A stretch of 64,000 bases of DNA from the NCBI RefSeq assembly GCF_006540085.1, contig NZ_BJOG01000004.1, positions 62,001 to 126,000 on the forward strand, read 5' to 3'. Under the pieces are notes generated by a model. The model saw only the letters and a list, made by a program, of their open reading frames with translations. It searched no databases and had not been told where the DNA came from. Source of the DNA: Microbacterium oxydans (lineage in GTDB: Bacteria; Actinomycetota; Actinomycetes; Actinomycetales; Microbacteriaceae). The position numbers and the translations under genes are program-made. Below are positions 7,300 through 15,488 of the stretch, piece after piece; the first letter of the stretch is position 1, and every line of letters starts with the position of its first letter.

Positions 7300-10200
7300 G
7301 TGACGGTCTCGATGCGAGTGATGTCCGCGGGTTACGGCTACAGATACCTATTACGCACGGTCGTTGCGGGCGACGGCGACAGATTGCTCTCGACCCCGCT
7401 GACGCGCTATTACGCCGAGGTTGGCACTCCACCGGGCCAGTGGCTTGGCGCTGGCGTCGCGGCGCTTGGCGGGGTGATCGCGGAGGGCGATCAGGTCACC
7501 GAAGGCCAGCTCGAACTCCTCCTCGGTCTCGGTCGGCACCCGGTTACGGGTGCTCCGCTCGGGCTGGAGTATCCGGCCTACAAGTCCGTGGCCGAGCGGA
7601 TCGCGCAGCGCGTCGCCGCGCTCGATCCCGACCTCGGGCCGGCCAGCCGTGCGGAGGCGACCGTAGCAATCGAGGCCGAGGAGGCCGCACGCGGGACGCG
7701 CCGGGCGGTTGCGGGCTACGACTTCACCTTCTCCATTCCGAAGTCCGCCAGTGTGCTCTGGGCGGTGGCCGATGCGGGGACGCAGGCGCTTATCGCGGAC
7801 GCGCATCACTCGGCGGTTGCGGAGGTGGTTGCGTTCATGGAGCGGGAGGTTGCAGCGACCCGCACGGGTGCAACCGGCCGCGACGGCGCGGTTGCACAGG
7901 TCGACGTCGCAGGTCTGATCGGCACCGCGTTCGACCACTACGACAGCCGGGCGGGCGACCCCCATCTGCACACGCACGTCGTCATCAGCAACAAGGTCCA
8001 GACCGTCCTCGACGGGAAATGGCGCAGCCTGGATGGGCGGCCGATGCACGCCGCAGTGGTCGCGCTCTCCGAACTGCACGAGGCGGTCTTCGCGGACCAC
8101 CTCACCCGAATGCTCGGCGTCTCTTGGGAGGCGCGCGACATGGGCCGCGACCGGAACCCCGCCTGGGCGGTCACCGGGGTGCCGGAGGCACTGGTCAAGG
8201 AGTTCTCGACGCGTGCCCAGCACATCGACGCAGAGAGCGACCGGCTCATCGAGCGCTACGTCGAGACGCATGGGCGGCGGCCGTCGCCGGCGACGATCAT
8301 GAAGCTCCGCGCCCAGGCCACGCTCTCCACTCGGCCGGAGAAGGAGGTGCGGTCGCTGGCCGCCCTCACGGCTTCGTGGCGGGAACGGGCCGGGAGGGTG
8401 CTCGGGTCGGATGCGACCTCGTGGGCGCGCGGCGTGACGGCGAACGAGGAGCCGTTGCTGTTGCGTGCCGACGACGTGCCTTTGGACGTGATCGACTCGC
8501 TCGGGGCAGACGTCGTGGCCGCGGTTGCGGAAAAGCGCTCCACTTGGCATCGCTGGAACCTCACCGCCGAGGCCGCTCGGCAGACAATGGCCTACCGGTT
8601 CGCGTCGACCGAGGATCGCGAAGCCATCGTCGGAATGGTCGTTGACGCTGCCGAGGCGGCCTCGCTGCGCTTGACCCCGCCGGAGCTCGCATCCAGCCCG
8701 GCGGAGTTCCGCCGACCGGACGGCACGAGCGTGTTCCGTCCGAAGCACTCCGCGCTGTTCTCCTCCGAGGCGCTGCTGGCCGCCGAAGACCGCCTCCTCG
8801 AGCGCGCCCGCACCACCACGGCGCCGACGGTGCCGCTGACCACCGTCGAACGAATCACGAAGCGCCCCGACAGCAAGGGCCGGATGCTCGGAGACGACCA
8901 GGCGGCCGCGCTGACGAAGATCGCGGTCTCCGGGCGCAGGGTCGATGTGCTGGTCGGCCCGGCGGGGGCGGGGAAGACGACGGCGATGTCGGCGTTGCGG
9001 CGGGCGTGGGAGCACGAGCACGGGCGCGGCAGCGTGGTGGGGCTCGCGCCGTCCGCGGTCGCCGCGCAGGTCCTGGCCGATGACCTCGGCATCCAGACCG
9101 AGAACACCGCGAAGTGGCTCGACACCCACGACCGCACCGGCGAGACGTTCCGCAAGTGTCAGCTCGTCATCGTCGATGAGGCGTCGCTGGCGGGCACGCT
9201 CTCCCTCGACCGCATCACCACCTTGGCGGCGGAGGCCGGGGCGAAGGTGCTGCTGGTCGGGGATCACGCCCAGCTACAGTCCGTTTCTGCCGGGGGCGCG
9301 TTTTCCCTCCTCGTTCACGACCGCGACGACGCCCCGGAGCTGGTCGACGTGCACCGGTTCGTCAACGTGTGGGAGAAGACCGCATCCCTCGCTCTGCGGT
9401 ACGGCCGCACCGACGTCATTGACACCTACGCCGAGCACGGCCGCGTGATCGGCGGGGAGACCGAGGAGATGATCGACGCCGCCTACACCGCCTGGCGTAC
9501 GGACACCCTGGCCGGGCGAGCCAGCGTCCTCGTGACCGACTCCAACGAGTCCGTCCGAGCGCTCAACAACAGGGCGCGGGCTGATCTGATCCTCGATGGC
9601 ATCGTGAACGCCCGCCGCGAGGTCGAGCTGCACGACGGCACGAGAGCCGCGACCGGGGATACCGTCATCACCCGCCGCAACGACCGTCGCCTGCGCGCCG
9701 GCCGGTCCTGGGTCCGTAACGGCGACAGATGGAACATCACCGAGGTTCGGGACGACGGCGCCCTCACCCTCCGCCGCGCAGGCAAGCGATGGGGCGCATC
9801 GGTCGTGGTCCCGGCCAAGTACGCGGCCGAACATCTCGACCTCGGCTACGCCGTCACGTCCTACCGGGCGCAGGGCATCACGGTCGACTCCTCGCACGTC
9901 CTGGCGGATGCGTCGATGACCAGAGAGACGTTCTACGTCGCTATGACCCGTGGCCGCGAAGAGAACATCGCCTACGTCGCTGTCGATAAGCCCGACCCCG
10001 CCCACGACGGCCTGCACCCCGGTGAGAACACCGAGGCCACCGCCCGGTCGGTGTTGTTCGGGATGCTGCAGCACGTCGGCGCCGAGCTGTCGGCGCACGA
10101 GACGATCACCGCCGAGCAGGACGCCTGGGGCTCAATTGCGCAGCTCGCTGCCGAGTACGAGACCCTGGCTGCTGCCGCACAACACGACCGCTGGGCCGCA

Positions 10201-10854
10201 CTCGTCCGCTCGTCGGGGCTCAGCGACGACGACGCAGACGACGCGATCGCTTCACCCGCATTCGGCGCATTGACCGCAGAGCTCCGCCGGGCAGAGGCGA
10301 ACCAGCACGACGTCGAGACCCTACTGCCGCGCCTCGTGGGAGCACGCGGGTTCGGGGACGCCGATGACATCGCGGCCGTCCTGCACTACCGCGTCGCCAA
10401 GGCGACCGCGCGGCCGGCGGGGTCCGGTCGCGCGCGGAAGGCACCACGCTTGATCGCCGGCCTCATCCCCGAAGCCACTGGCACAGTGCCGTCCGAGATG
10501 CGGCAGGCGCTGACCGAGCGACGCGACCTTATCGAGACCCGGGCCGATGTGCTCCTCGACACCGCGCTCACTGAGAAGCACGAGTGGATCACGAAACTCG
10601 GCCTCCAGCCGAAGCAGGCGCGAGCAGCCCACGCATGGCGGAACGCCGCTCGCACCCTCGCTGCCTACCGTGACCGCTACGGCGTCACTGGGCCTGCACC
10701 CCTCGGAGCACGCGCCGAGACCGAGACGCAGAAGCTCGACGCTGCCCGCGCCCGTGCCGCGCTCGACAGGGTGCAAGACCTCGCCCAGGCCGAACAGCCA
10801 GAGCAGGAGCGCGCCCGGCGCACCCGGCCGCAGAGCGTCAGTCCGTCGCTGTAG
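7300..10854 (+). CDS. MobF-type conjugative relaxase-helicase (TraA-like)
   Basis: This 1184-aa protein nicks and unwinds transfer DNA at oriT. The N-terminal TrwC/MobF relaxase domain has a candidate catalytic tyrosine in the TRYYAE segment and the metal-binding histidine triad PHLHTH (H222, H224, H226). A RecD-like helicase follows, with Walker A GPAGAGKT at 553-560, Walker B VIVDEAS and the late motif VTSYRAQGITVDSSHV. The C-terminal 300 residues are helical and charged. The GTG at 7300 has GGGAGG about 14 bases upstream, a longish spacing; an ATG at 7312 is an alternative. It is the only transfer gene seen in the window. oriT probably lies nearby but was not recognised. Confidence 0.92.
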   Translation: MTVSMRVMSAGYGYRYLLRTVVAGDGDRLLSTPLTRYYAEVGTPPGQWLGAGVAALGGVIAEGDQVTEGQLELLLGLGRHPVTGAPLGLEYPAYKSVAERIAQRVAALDPDLGPASRAEATVAIEAEEAARGTRRAVAGYDFTFSIPKSASVLWAVADAGTQALIADAHHSAVAEVVAFMEREVAATRTGATGRDGAVAQVDVAGLIGTAFDHYDSRAGDPHLHTHVVISNKVQTVLDGKWRSLDGRPMHAAVVALSELHEAVFADHLTRMLGVSWEARDMGRDRNPAWAVTGVPEALVKEFSTRAQHIDAESDRLIERYVETHGRRPSPATIMKLRAQATLSTRPEKEVRSLAALTASWRERAGRVLGSDATSWARGVTANEEPLLLRADDVPLDVIDSLGADVVAAVAEKRSTWHRWNLTAEAARQTMAYRFASTEDREAIVGMVVDAAEAASLRLTPPELASSPAEFRRPDGTSVFRPKHSALFSSEALLAAEDRLLERARTTTAPTVPLTTVERITKRPDSKGRMLGDDQAAALTKIAVSGRRVDVLVGPAGAGKTTAMSALRRAWEHEHGRGSVVGLAPSAVAAQVLADDLGIQTENTAKWLDTHDRTGETFRKCQLVIVDEASLAGTLSLDRITTLAAEAGAKVLLVGDHAQLQSVSAGGAFSLLVHDRDDAPELVDVHRFVNVWEKTASLALRYGRTDVIDTYAEHGRVIGGETEEMIDAAYTAWRTDTLAGRASVLVTDSNESVRALNNRARADLILDGIVNARREVELHDGTRAATGDTVITRRNDRRLRAGRSWVRNGDRWNITEVRDDGALTLRRAGKRWGASVVVPAKYAAEHLDLGYAVTSYRAQGITVDSSHVLADASMTRETFYVAMTRGREENIAYVAVDKPDPAHDGLHPGENTEATARSVLFGMLQHVGAELSAHETITAEQDAWGSIAQLAAEYETLAAAAQHDRWAALVRSSGLSDDDADDAIASPAFGALTAELRRAEANQHDVETLLPRLVGARGFGDADDIAAVLHYRVAKATARPAGSGRARKAPRLIAGLIPEATGTVPSEMRQALTERRDLIETRADVLLDTALTEKHEWITKLGLQPKQARAAHAWRNAARTLAAYRDRYGVTGPAPLGARAETETQKLDAARARAALDRVQDLAQAEQPEQERARRTRPQSVSPSL

Positions 10855-10862
10855 CGGTTCGG

Positions 10863-12110
10863 TTACTCGGTTCGATCTGGTGGTTGGATCATCCGTACGT
10901 TCGAGACACCGCCCTGATTCACGCAGTCCTGAGCGAGGTCGTGAACGCGCCAGTAGAAGTCAAGATCGGCAGCCGCCGCGTTTACGGTGCTCTCGACAGG
11001 TATGTAGCGGTGCAACGGCGTGGAGACACCGCCGTAGGACCGGCCGAAGTTGTCCACAGTCAGGATCATCAAGGGCTCTGAACCGGTCCACTCGACCCCA
11101 ACGCGCAAGTCGTACTCATCGTTGCCCGTCGCGTCGGCGGTCGCCCGGATGAGAGCCATCAGGTCTGCGACGCCGCACTCGACCGCGTCTGACTGGATCT
11201 GCCATCCCTCGAAGTATCCGTCGCTACTCATGCGGTGGCCGCCGATTGCGGCTGCGAGCGTGACTGATCCGTCGTGGTGGAGGCTCGCCCATGCTTCCCT
11301 CCACAGCGATCGGTCGCCCGTTGCGGTGTTGACGGCGATCCGGCGGCGCAACCCCGGTCGTGGATTGTGCCGGTCGACGTTTTCCAGCGGGTGCACACCG
11401 CTACGTCCGGCGTAGAGCAAGGCGAAGCCTTCCGCCTTGGTCAGCACGCCGCGCGCGCCGTCGCGTGTCAGGCGGTTGTGGAGTCGAGGGACGCGCGGGT
11501 GGGCGACAGCGATCAACCAGGCGCGTTCGCTCGTGGCGCGCCCGCCCGCAGTCTCGGCATACAGGTTGTCGAGCGTTTCGCTGGCGTGGCGGCGTTCATC
11601 GAAGCGGGCTCGGTACATTGCCTCGATCTGGCGTTCCTTCATCCATACGGTGTCGGAGTCGTTGCGCACCGGAGCGCCGAAGTAGTCGTTGCGGTAGATC
11701 AGGTGCGGTCCGTCAACGCTTGCCGGCACTTCCACGACTACAGCGCGGGCACCATCAGCTCCGAGACGGTGCACGTTGAGGCCGAAGACAGGTGGGGAGA
11801 TCGCGGTGATCGCCGCGGAGCGCAGGGATCGCTCGTACGCTTCATCAAACTCTCCGACGTCGACGCGCTCTGTCGCAGCCTTCTGTGACTCGCGTACTCC
11901 GAACACGATGACGCCGCCGCCGCTGTTCGCCATCGCTGCAACGTCCTTGGGGAAGTCCGTTTGCGGTATGCCCTTCGCCGGCGGCAGCTCTGACTTCCAG
12001 TCCAGATCGTTCGTCTCCACGACTCCGCTGCTCACCGCCGCATCCAGCAGCTCGTCCGTCAGCGGTCCAGGACCGACCCCGAGGGCGCGATGCAGAGCGG
12101 TGAAAGTCAT
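10863..12110 (-). CDS. AlbA_2/Schlafen-type putative DNA-binding protein
   Basis: This 415-aa protein has an N-terminal AlbA_2 (Schlafen AlbA-like) domain: DLDWKSELPP, then DFPKDVAAMANSGGGVIVFGVRE (about residues 35-74), with the conserved E, K and glycine-rich turn. AlbA_2 proteins range from transcriptional regulators to Schlafen-like RNases; here the C-terminal 250 residues are not recognised. The ATG at 12110 is chosen because the only longer start is a TTG at 12140. It converges on the relaxase gene with an 8-bp gap and lies 57 bp downstream of the dprA-like gene on the same strand, so the two probably form an operon. Confidence 0.7.
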   Translation of the reverse strand: MTFTALHRALGVGPGPLTDELLDAAVSSGVVETNDLDWKSELPPAKGIPQTDFPKDVAAMANSGGGVIVFGVRESQKAATERVDVGEFDEAYERSLRSAAITAISPPVFGLNVHRLGADGARAVVVEVPASVDGPHLIYRNDYFGAPVRNDSDTVWMKERQIEAMYRARFDERRHASETLDNLYAETAGGRATSERAWLIAVAHPRVPRLHNRLTRDGARGVLTKAEGFALLYAGRSGVHPLENVDRHNPRPGLRRRIAVNTATGDRSLWREAWASLHHDGSVTLAAAIGGHRMSSDGYFEGWQIQSDAVECGVADLMALIRATADATGNDEYDLRVGVEWTGSEPLMILTVDNFGRSYGGVSTPLHRYIPVESTVNAAAADLDFYWRVHDLAQDCVNQGGVSNVRMIQPPDRTE

Positions 12111-12167
12111 GACCCCCAGCGTAGGGATCACCTGCGACAACTGGCGGTGACGCCGACCGGAGGCCGC

Positions 12168-13163
12168 CTACAGCGCGCGCCCCTCCCGGCGCGCGGACGG
12201 GGTGATGGCCGACTCACGTGCGAGCGCCTTCCCGCTCACGCCTGCGGGCGGGTCGAGGAGTGCCGTGACGTCTGTGGCATCGGTGATGAGTGACGCGATG
12301 CCTTCGCGCAGGAGCCGGTGCGTCCCAGCACTGGAAACGCTGGTCACCGGGCCGGGCACGGCGCCGACCGGACGCCCGAGCTGCGCGGCGCGGGCGGCGA
12401 GGTTGAGGGAGCCGGAACGGTAGCCGGCCTCCGCGATGACGGTCGCACCGGAGAGGGCACCGAGGATGCGATTGCGGGCGAGGAAGCGCCACTTGGTCGG
12501 TGTCGCGCCGGGCGGCATCTCGCTGGCGAGCAGCCCGAGGTCTCCGACTCGTTCCAGCAGCTCACGGTTGCCGGAGGGGTAGAGCCGATCCAGTCCGCTG
12601 ACCATCACGGCGAGAGTCTGCCCGCCTGTGGCGAGCGCGGCTCGGTGTGCGGCGGCGTCGATGCCGTAGGCGCCGCCGGCCACGATGATTCGTTCGGCAT
12701 GTGTCAGATCGGAGGCGAGCTCGCCCGTGACGTGCTCGCCGTAGCTTGTGGCGGCGCGGGCTCCGGTGATCGTCACGCGATCGCTCAGCGGAGCGGTGAG
12801 AAACGATGTCGCACCACGCAGCCACAAGGCAGTCGGGGCGCGCTCGCCCAGGTCATTCAGAGCGGTCGGCCAGTCGCTGTCGCCAGGGACGAGAACGCGC
12901 AGCCCGAGGCGGTCGGTCTCTGTCAGCACCCGTGTGACCGCCTGGACATCCAAGCGCGGGGCGACCTTGTTACGCCACAGCCCGGCCTCGATCGCATCGA
13001 CCTTCTTCGGGAACGCGCCGGTGCCAGTTGCCAGGCGGACGGTCTCGACTGCGCCGACCGCAGCGATGAGTCGCCCGGTCACCGCGTCGTCTGGCTCCAA
13101 GGTTGCAGCCAGAGCGACCCGTGCGGCGCGCTCGTCCTTGGAGAGAGAAGTGATCGTGGCCAT
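12168..13163 (-). CDS. dprA: DprA/Smf-like protein carried by the element
   Basis: This 331-aa protein contains the DprA Rossmann core: GARAATSYGEH, GGAYGIDAAAH (163-173), FLARNR (227-232), GSLNLAARAAQLGRP and GAVPG (267-271). Chromosomal DprA loads RecA on incoming single-stranded DNA during transformation; copies on conjugative elements may protect or process transferred strands. The ATG at 13163 has a GGGAG ribosome site. It is transcribed away from the small membrane protein gene and towards the AlbA_2 gene. A role in transfer is inferred from position near the relaxase, not shown by sequence. Confidence 0.88.
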   Translation of the reverse strand: MATITSLSKDERAARVALAATLEPDDAVTGRLIAAVGAVETVRLATGTGAFPKKVDAIEAGLWRNKVAPRLDVQAVTRVLTETDRLGLRVLVPGDSDWPTALNDLGERAPTALWLRGATSFLTAPLSDRVTITGARAATSYGEHVTGELASDLTHAERIIVAGGAYGIDAAAHRAALATGGQTLAVMVSGLDRLYPSGNRELLERVGDLGLLASEMPPGATPTKWRFLARNRILGALSGATVIAEAGYRSGSLNLAARAAQLGRPVGAVPGPVTSVSSAGTHRLLREGIASLITDATDVTALLDPPAGVSGKALARESAITPSARREGRAL

Positions 13164-13364
13164 GCCGGCTCCCGTCCGTGTGTGCCAGACAGGTGTGCGA
13201 GTGTCACCCGAACGAGCGGGCGCACCTCTTACGGATGTCGCAGGGGGGTCGTACCCTGGGAGCGAGGCAGATTCCTCCTTGATCTGGCGTCCTTGCGGAC
13301 AGGCCCTCGGGCCGCTCTCTACGCACTGTCTCGTCATCTGACCGTGCCACGAGAGGACAATGCC

Positions 13365-13739
13365 ATGATCCGGCTGCTTTGGGCGCTCAGCGCCCACGCC
13401 CGCTACTACCTGCGGCGCTACATGCCCACCAACATCGCGCTCGACGCGATCCGCACCCGCCGCGGCCTGAAATGGGGCACCCCCGCGATGCTCCTCGCCG
13501 CGCCGTACTTCCTCGCCGCTAACTACTGCCTCACCCTGATCGAGGACGGCGGCCCCGGCTGGCTGAACCTCCTCGTGCTCCTGTTCTGCTGGAACGCGCT
13601 CAAGTTCCTCATCATGGGGCCGATCAGCGTTGTCCTCCTCGTCCGCGCTCGCCTTGAGGAATCGGCAACCCGCCGCCGCGACCGCCGTACACGTCGGCCG
13701 ATTGAGCCTGCTGAACCGACAACGGCGCGCATGCCATAG
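13365..13739 (+). CDS. small two-helix membrane protein of mobile elements
   Basis: This 124-aa protein has a basic N-terminus, two hydrophobic segments (about residues 38-58 and 66-92) and a very basic C-terminal tail (RRRDRRTRRP). Its only clear features are topology and charge, and no catalytic motif is visible. Similar small proteins next to actinobacterial integrases have been labelled sulfate permease; nothing here supports transport. The ATG at 13365 follows a GAGAGG site and is much shorter than the open frame, which runs back over dprA on the other strand. It lies between dprA and xis, so a role in transfer or element maintenance is possible. Confidence 0.6.
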   Translation: MIRLLWALSAHARYYLRRYMPTNIALDAIRTRRGLKWGTPAMLLAAPYFLAANYCLTLIEDGGPGWLNLLVLLFCWNALKFLIMGPISVVLLVRARLEESATRRRDRRTRRPIEPAEPTTARMP

Positions 13740-13779
13740 GAACTGCATCGCGACCTCGCCCGCACTGTTCGAACAGCGA

Positions 13780-13817
13780 CGCCGCCCGGCAGGCGCTGAT
13801 TCGCGTGCCGGGCGGCG
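13780..13817 (+). terminator. GC-rich hairpin, probable terminator of the small membrane gene
   Basis: A perfect 12-bp inverted repeat (13780-13791 with 13806-13817) with a 14-nt loop lies 41 bp after the stop codon at 13739 and before the excisionase gene. No U-tract follows. A perfect 12-bp palindrome, CTGTTCGAACAG, sits just upstream at 13765-13776. Confidence 0.5.
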
Positions 13818-13882
13818 GGCAACTCGACGGGGGAGCAGGGCGGGAGAACAGATCCGGTCATCTGTCCTTTGAGACTGGAGGG

Positions 13883-14131
13883 ATGAATCAACACCAGTCC
13901 AGCCCGCACGGCCTGGAACCGCTCCTGAACATCGACGAACTCGCCGACTACCTCGGCGTGCCCGTCTCCACCATCTACGACTGGCGCACTAACGGCAAAG
14001 GCCCCCGCGCCTACCGCTTCGGCAAGCGCATCATGTTCGGCATAACCGACATCCGCGCCTGGATGGACACCATGCGCGAGCCCGCCGGCGCCGCCACCTT
14101 TCCTGGAGCGGGGGAGGGCGCGCGTGGGTAG
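13883..14131 (+). CDS. xis: MerR-like excisionase/helix-turn-helix protein
   Basis: This 82-aa protein is an excisionase-type winged helix: LLNIDELADYLGVPVSTIYDWR followed by GKGPRAYRFGKRIMF and a final short helix. Such proteins bend attachment-site DNA to favour excision by the neighbouring integrase and may regulate it. The ATG at 13883 is preceded by GGAGGG. Its last eight bases overlap the GTG start of the integrase, so the two are translationally coupled, the usual xis-int arrangement of actinobacterial integrative elements. Confidence 0.88.
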   Translation: MNQHQSSPHGLEPLLNIDELADYLGVPVSTIYDWRTNGKGPRAYRFGKRIMFGITDIRAWMDTMREPAGAATFPGAGEGARG

Positions 14132-15305
14132 GCCCCGCACAGCGATCGGCACCTTCGGGATCATCGCCACCCGCGCCCAGCCGAACGGCAACCATGTGGC
14201 CCGCGCCCGGTACCGGGACTGGGATGGCAGCAACCGGCTCGTCCAGGCCACGGGCCCGTCACGGGCCGCCGCGGAGCGCAAGCTCAAGCAGAAGCTCGCC
14301 GAACGTTCCCTCTACCAGCCCGGATTCAACGGGATGAGCGCCGACAGTTCGTTCCCGGAGCTCGTCGCGTACTGGCTGGAAGACATGGAGATCGAAGACC
14401 GCCTCTCACGAACCACGAGGAATCTCTACGAGCGTGACATGCGCGCCCTCGTGCTCCCTGCATTCAAAGACCTCACTCTCCGGGAGATCGGGGTCGCCCG
14501 CTGCGACTACTTCCTCAAACAACTCGCCAAGCGCAGTTACAGCCGTGCCAAGCACGCCCGCGTCGTCCTTCGACTCGCCCTCGCGCTCGCGGTCCGACAC
14601 GAGATCCTGCCCCGCAACCCGATGGACCACGTCTCTCGACTGCACCGGAAGAAGACCATCCCGGACGCGTTCACCCTCGGCGAGGTGCATGAGATCCGGG
14701 CGGCGATCAAGGCCTGGGAGTCCCGGCGGATACTGGCGGGACCGAGGCCGGAGCGGCAACTCGGCCAGATCGTCGAGGTCATGCTCGGCACCTCCGCCCG
14801 CATCGGTGAAGTCCTCGCCATCCGAGTCCAGGATCTCGACCTGGATGGTCCGATCCCGACGGCAAGGATTGCCGGGACGATCATCAGCCGCAAGGGTGAG
14901 CCGACCCACCGGCAGGATCATCCGAAGACGGATCGCTCTGTCCGCCGCGTCGCACTGCCGTCGTTCGCGCTGCAGGCGATCCGCTTGCGACTTCTCCGTA
15001 CAGGAGACACAGAACCGTGTGCGCTCCTGTTTAGTACGCGGGTTGGGACGCCGCACACGACGAACAACGTCCGCCGGCTCCTGCGCGACGTGATGGACGC
15101 GGCCGGGATCGAGAACGTTACCCCGCACCGATTCCGCCGGACCGTCGCGACCGTCGTCAACGACGCCCGGGGCGCGCTCCTCGCCTCCGAGCTCCTCGGG
15201 CACACCGACCCGAGGATCACGATGCAGCACTACATCCAGCGTAACGAGACCGTGAACCCGGTCACCGCGGAACTGCTCGACAAAGTGTTCGCCCAAGCAA
15301 GCTAA
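14124..15305 (+). CDS. int: tyrosine site-specific integrase
   Basis: This 393-aa phage-type integrase has an AP2-like arm-binding N-terminus (RARYRDWDGSNRLVQATG), a SAM-like core-binding region (LVAYWLEDMEIEDRLSRTT) and a C-terminal catalytic domain. The catalytic set is visible: R226 in TSARIGE, H335-x2-R338 in HRFRR, H360 in GHTD and the nucleophile Y370. The protein should integrate and excise the element at the tRNA-Pro 3' end at 25261-25305. It lies about 10 kb from that end with defence cargo between, rather than beside it. Start GTG 14124 overlaps xis. Confidence 0.95.
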   Translation: MGRPRTAIGTFGIIATRAQPNGNHVARARYRDWDGSNRLVQATGPSRAAAERKLKQKLAERSLYQPGFNGMSADSSFPELVAYWLEDMEIEDRLSRTTRNLYERDMRALVLPAFKDLTLREIGVARCDYFLKQLAKRSYSRAKHARVVLRLALALAVRHEILPRNPMDHVSRLHRKKTIPDAFTLGEVHEIRAAIKAWESRRILAGPRPERQLGQIVEVMLGTSARIGEVLAIRVQDLDLDGPIPTARIAGTIISRKGEPTHRQDHPKTDRSVRRVALPSFALQAIRLRLLRTGDTEPCALLFSTRVGTPHTTNNVRRLLRDVMDAAGIENVTPHRFRRTVATVVNDARGALLASELLGHTDPRITMQHYIQRNETVNPVTAELLDKVFAQAS

Positions 15306-15311
15306 GTGCGG

Positions 15312-15364
15312 GATCGACAGGAAGCGTGCCCGCGAGATGTGATCTGGCACACTTCCTGTCGATC
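15312..15364. repeat. 19-bp near-perfect inverted repeat downstream of int
   Basis: Arms 15312-15330 and 15346-15364 pair over 19 bp with one mismatch around a 15-nt loop. It begins seven bases after the integrase stop. It may be the int terminator, although no U-tract follows, or a recombination or protein-binding site. Confidence 0.6.
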
Positions 15365-15488
15365 TGGCCACAACGACCGTGTCCTCGCTCCTGGCGGAAC
15401 GAAGTCCAACGATCGGCGGGACAACTCGCGCCGTGATGTTGAGCGCGGCCTCACGACGATTGTCAGATGCGTGCGCCAGAATGAAGAC

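Noticed and set aside
7351..9267. A long minus-strand frame inside the relaxase gene
   Set aside because: It is Arg/Gly-rich with no domain and lies entirely under the MobF relaxase, whose motifs are clear.
13365..13739. Naming the small membrane protein a sulfate permease
   Set aside because: It is 124 aa with two hydrophobic segments and no transporter motif; the name has been propagated in annotations without support.
13765..13776. CTGTTCGAACAG as a LexA box
   Set aside because: The half-sites are in the order GTTC-GAAC with no spacer, whereas actinobacterial SOS boxes have TCGAAC-N4-GTTCGA.
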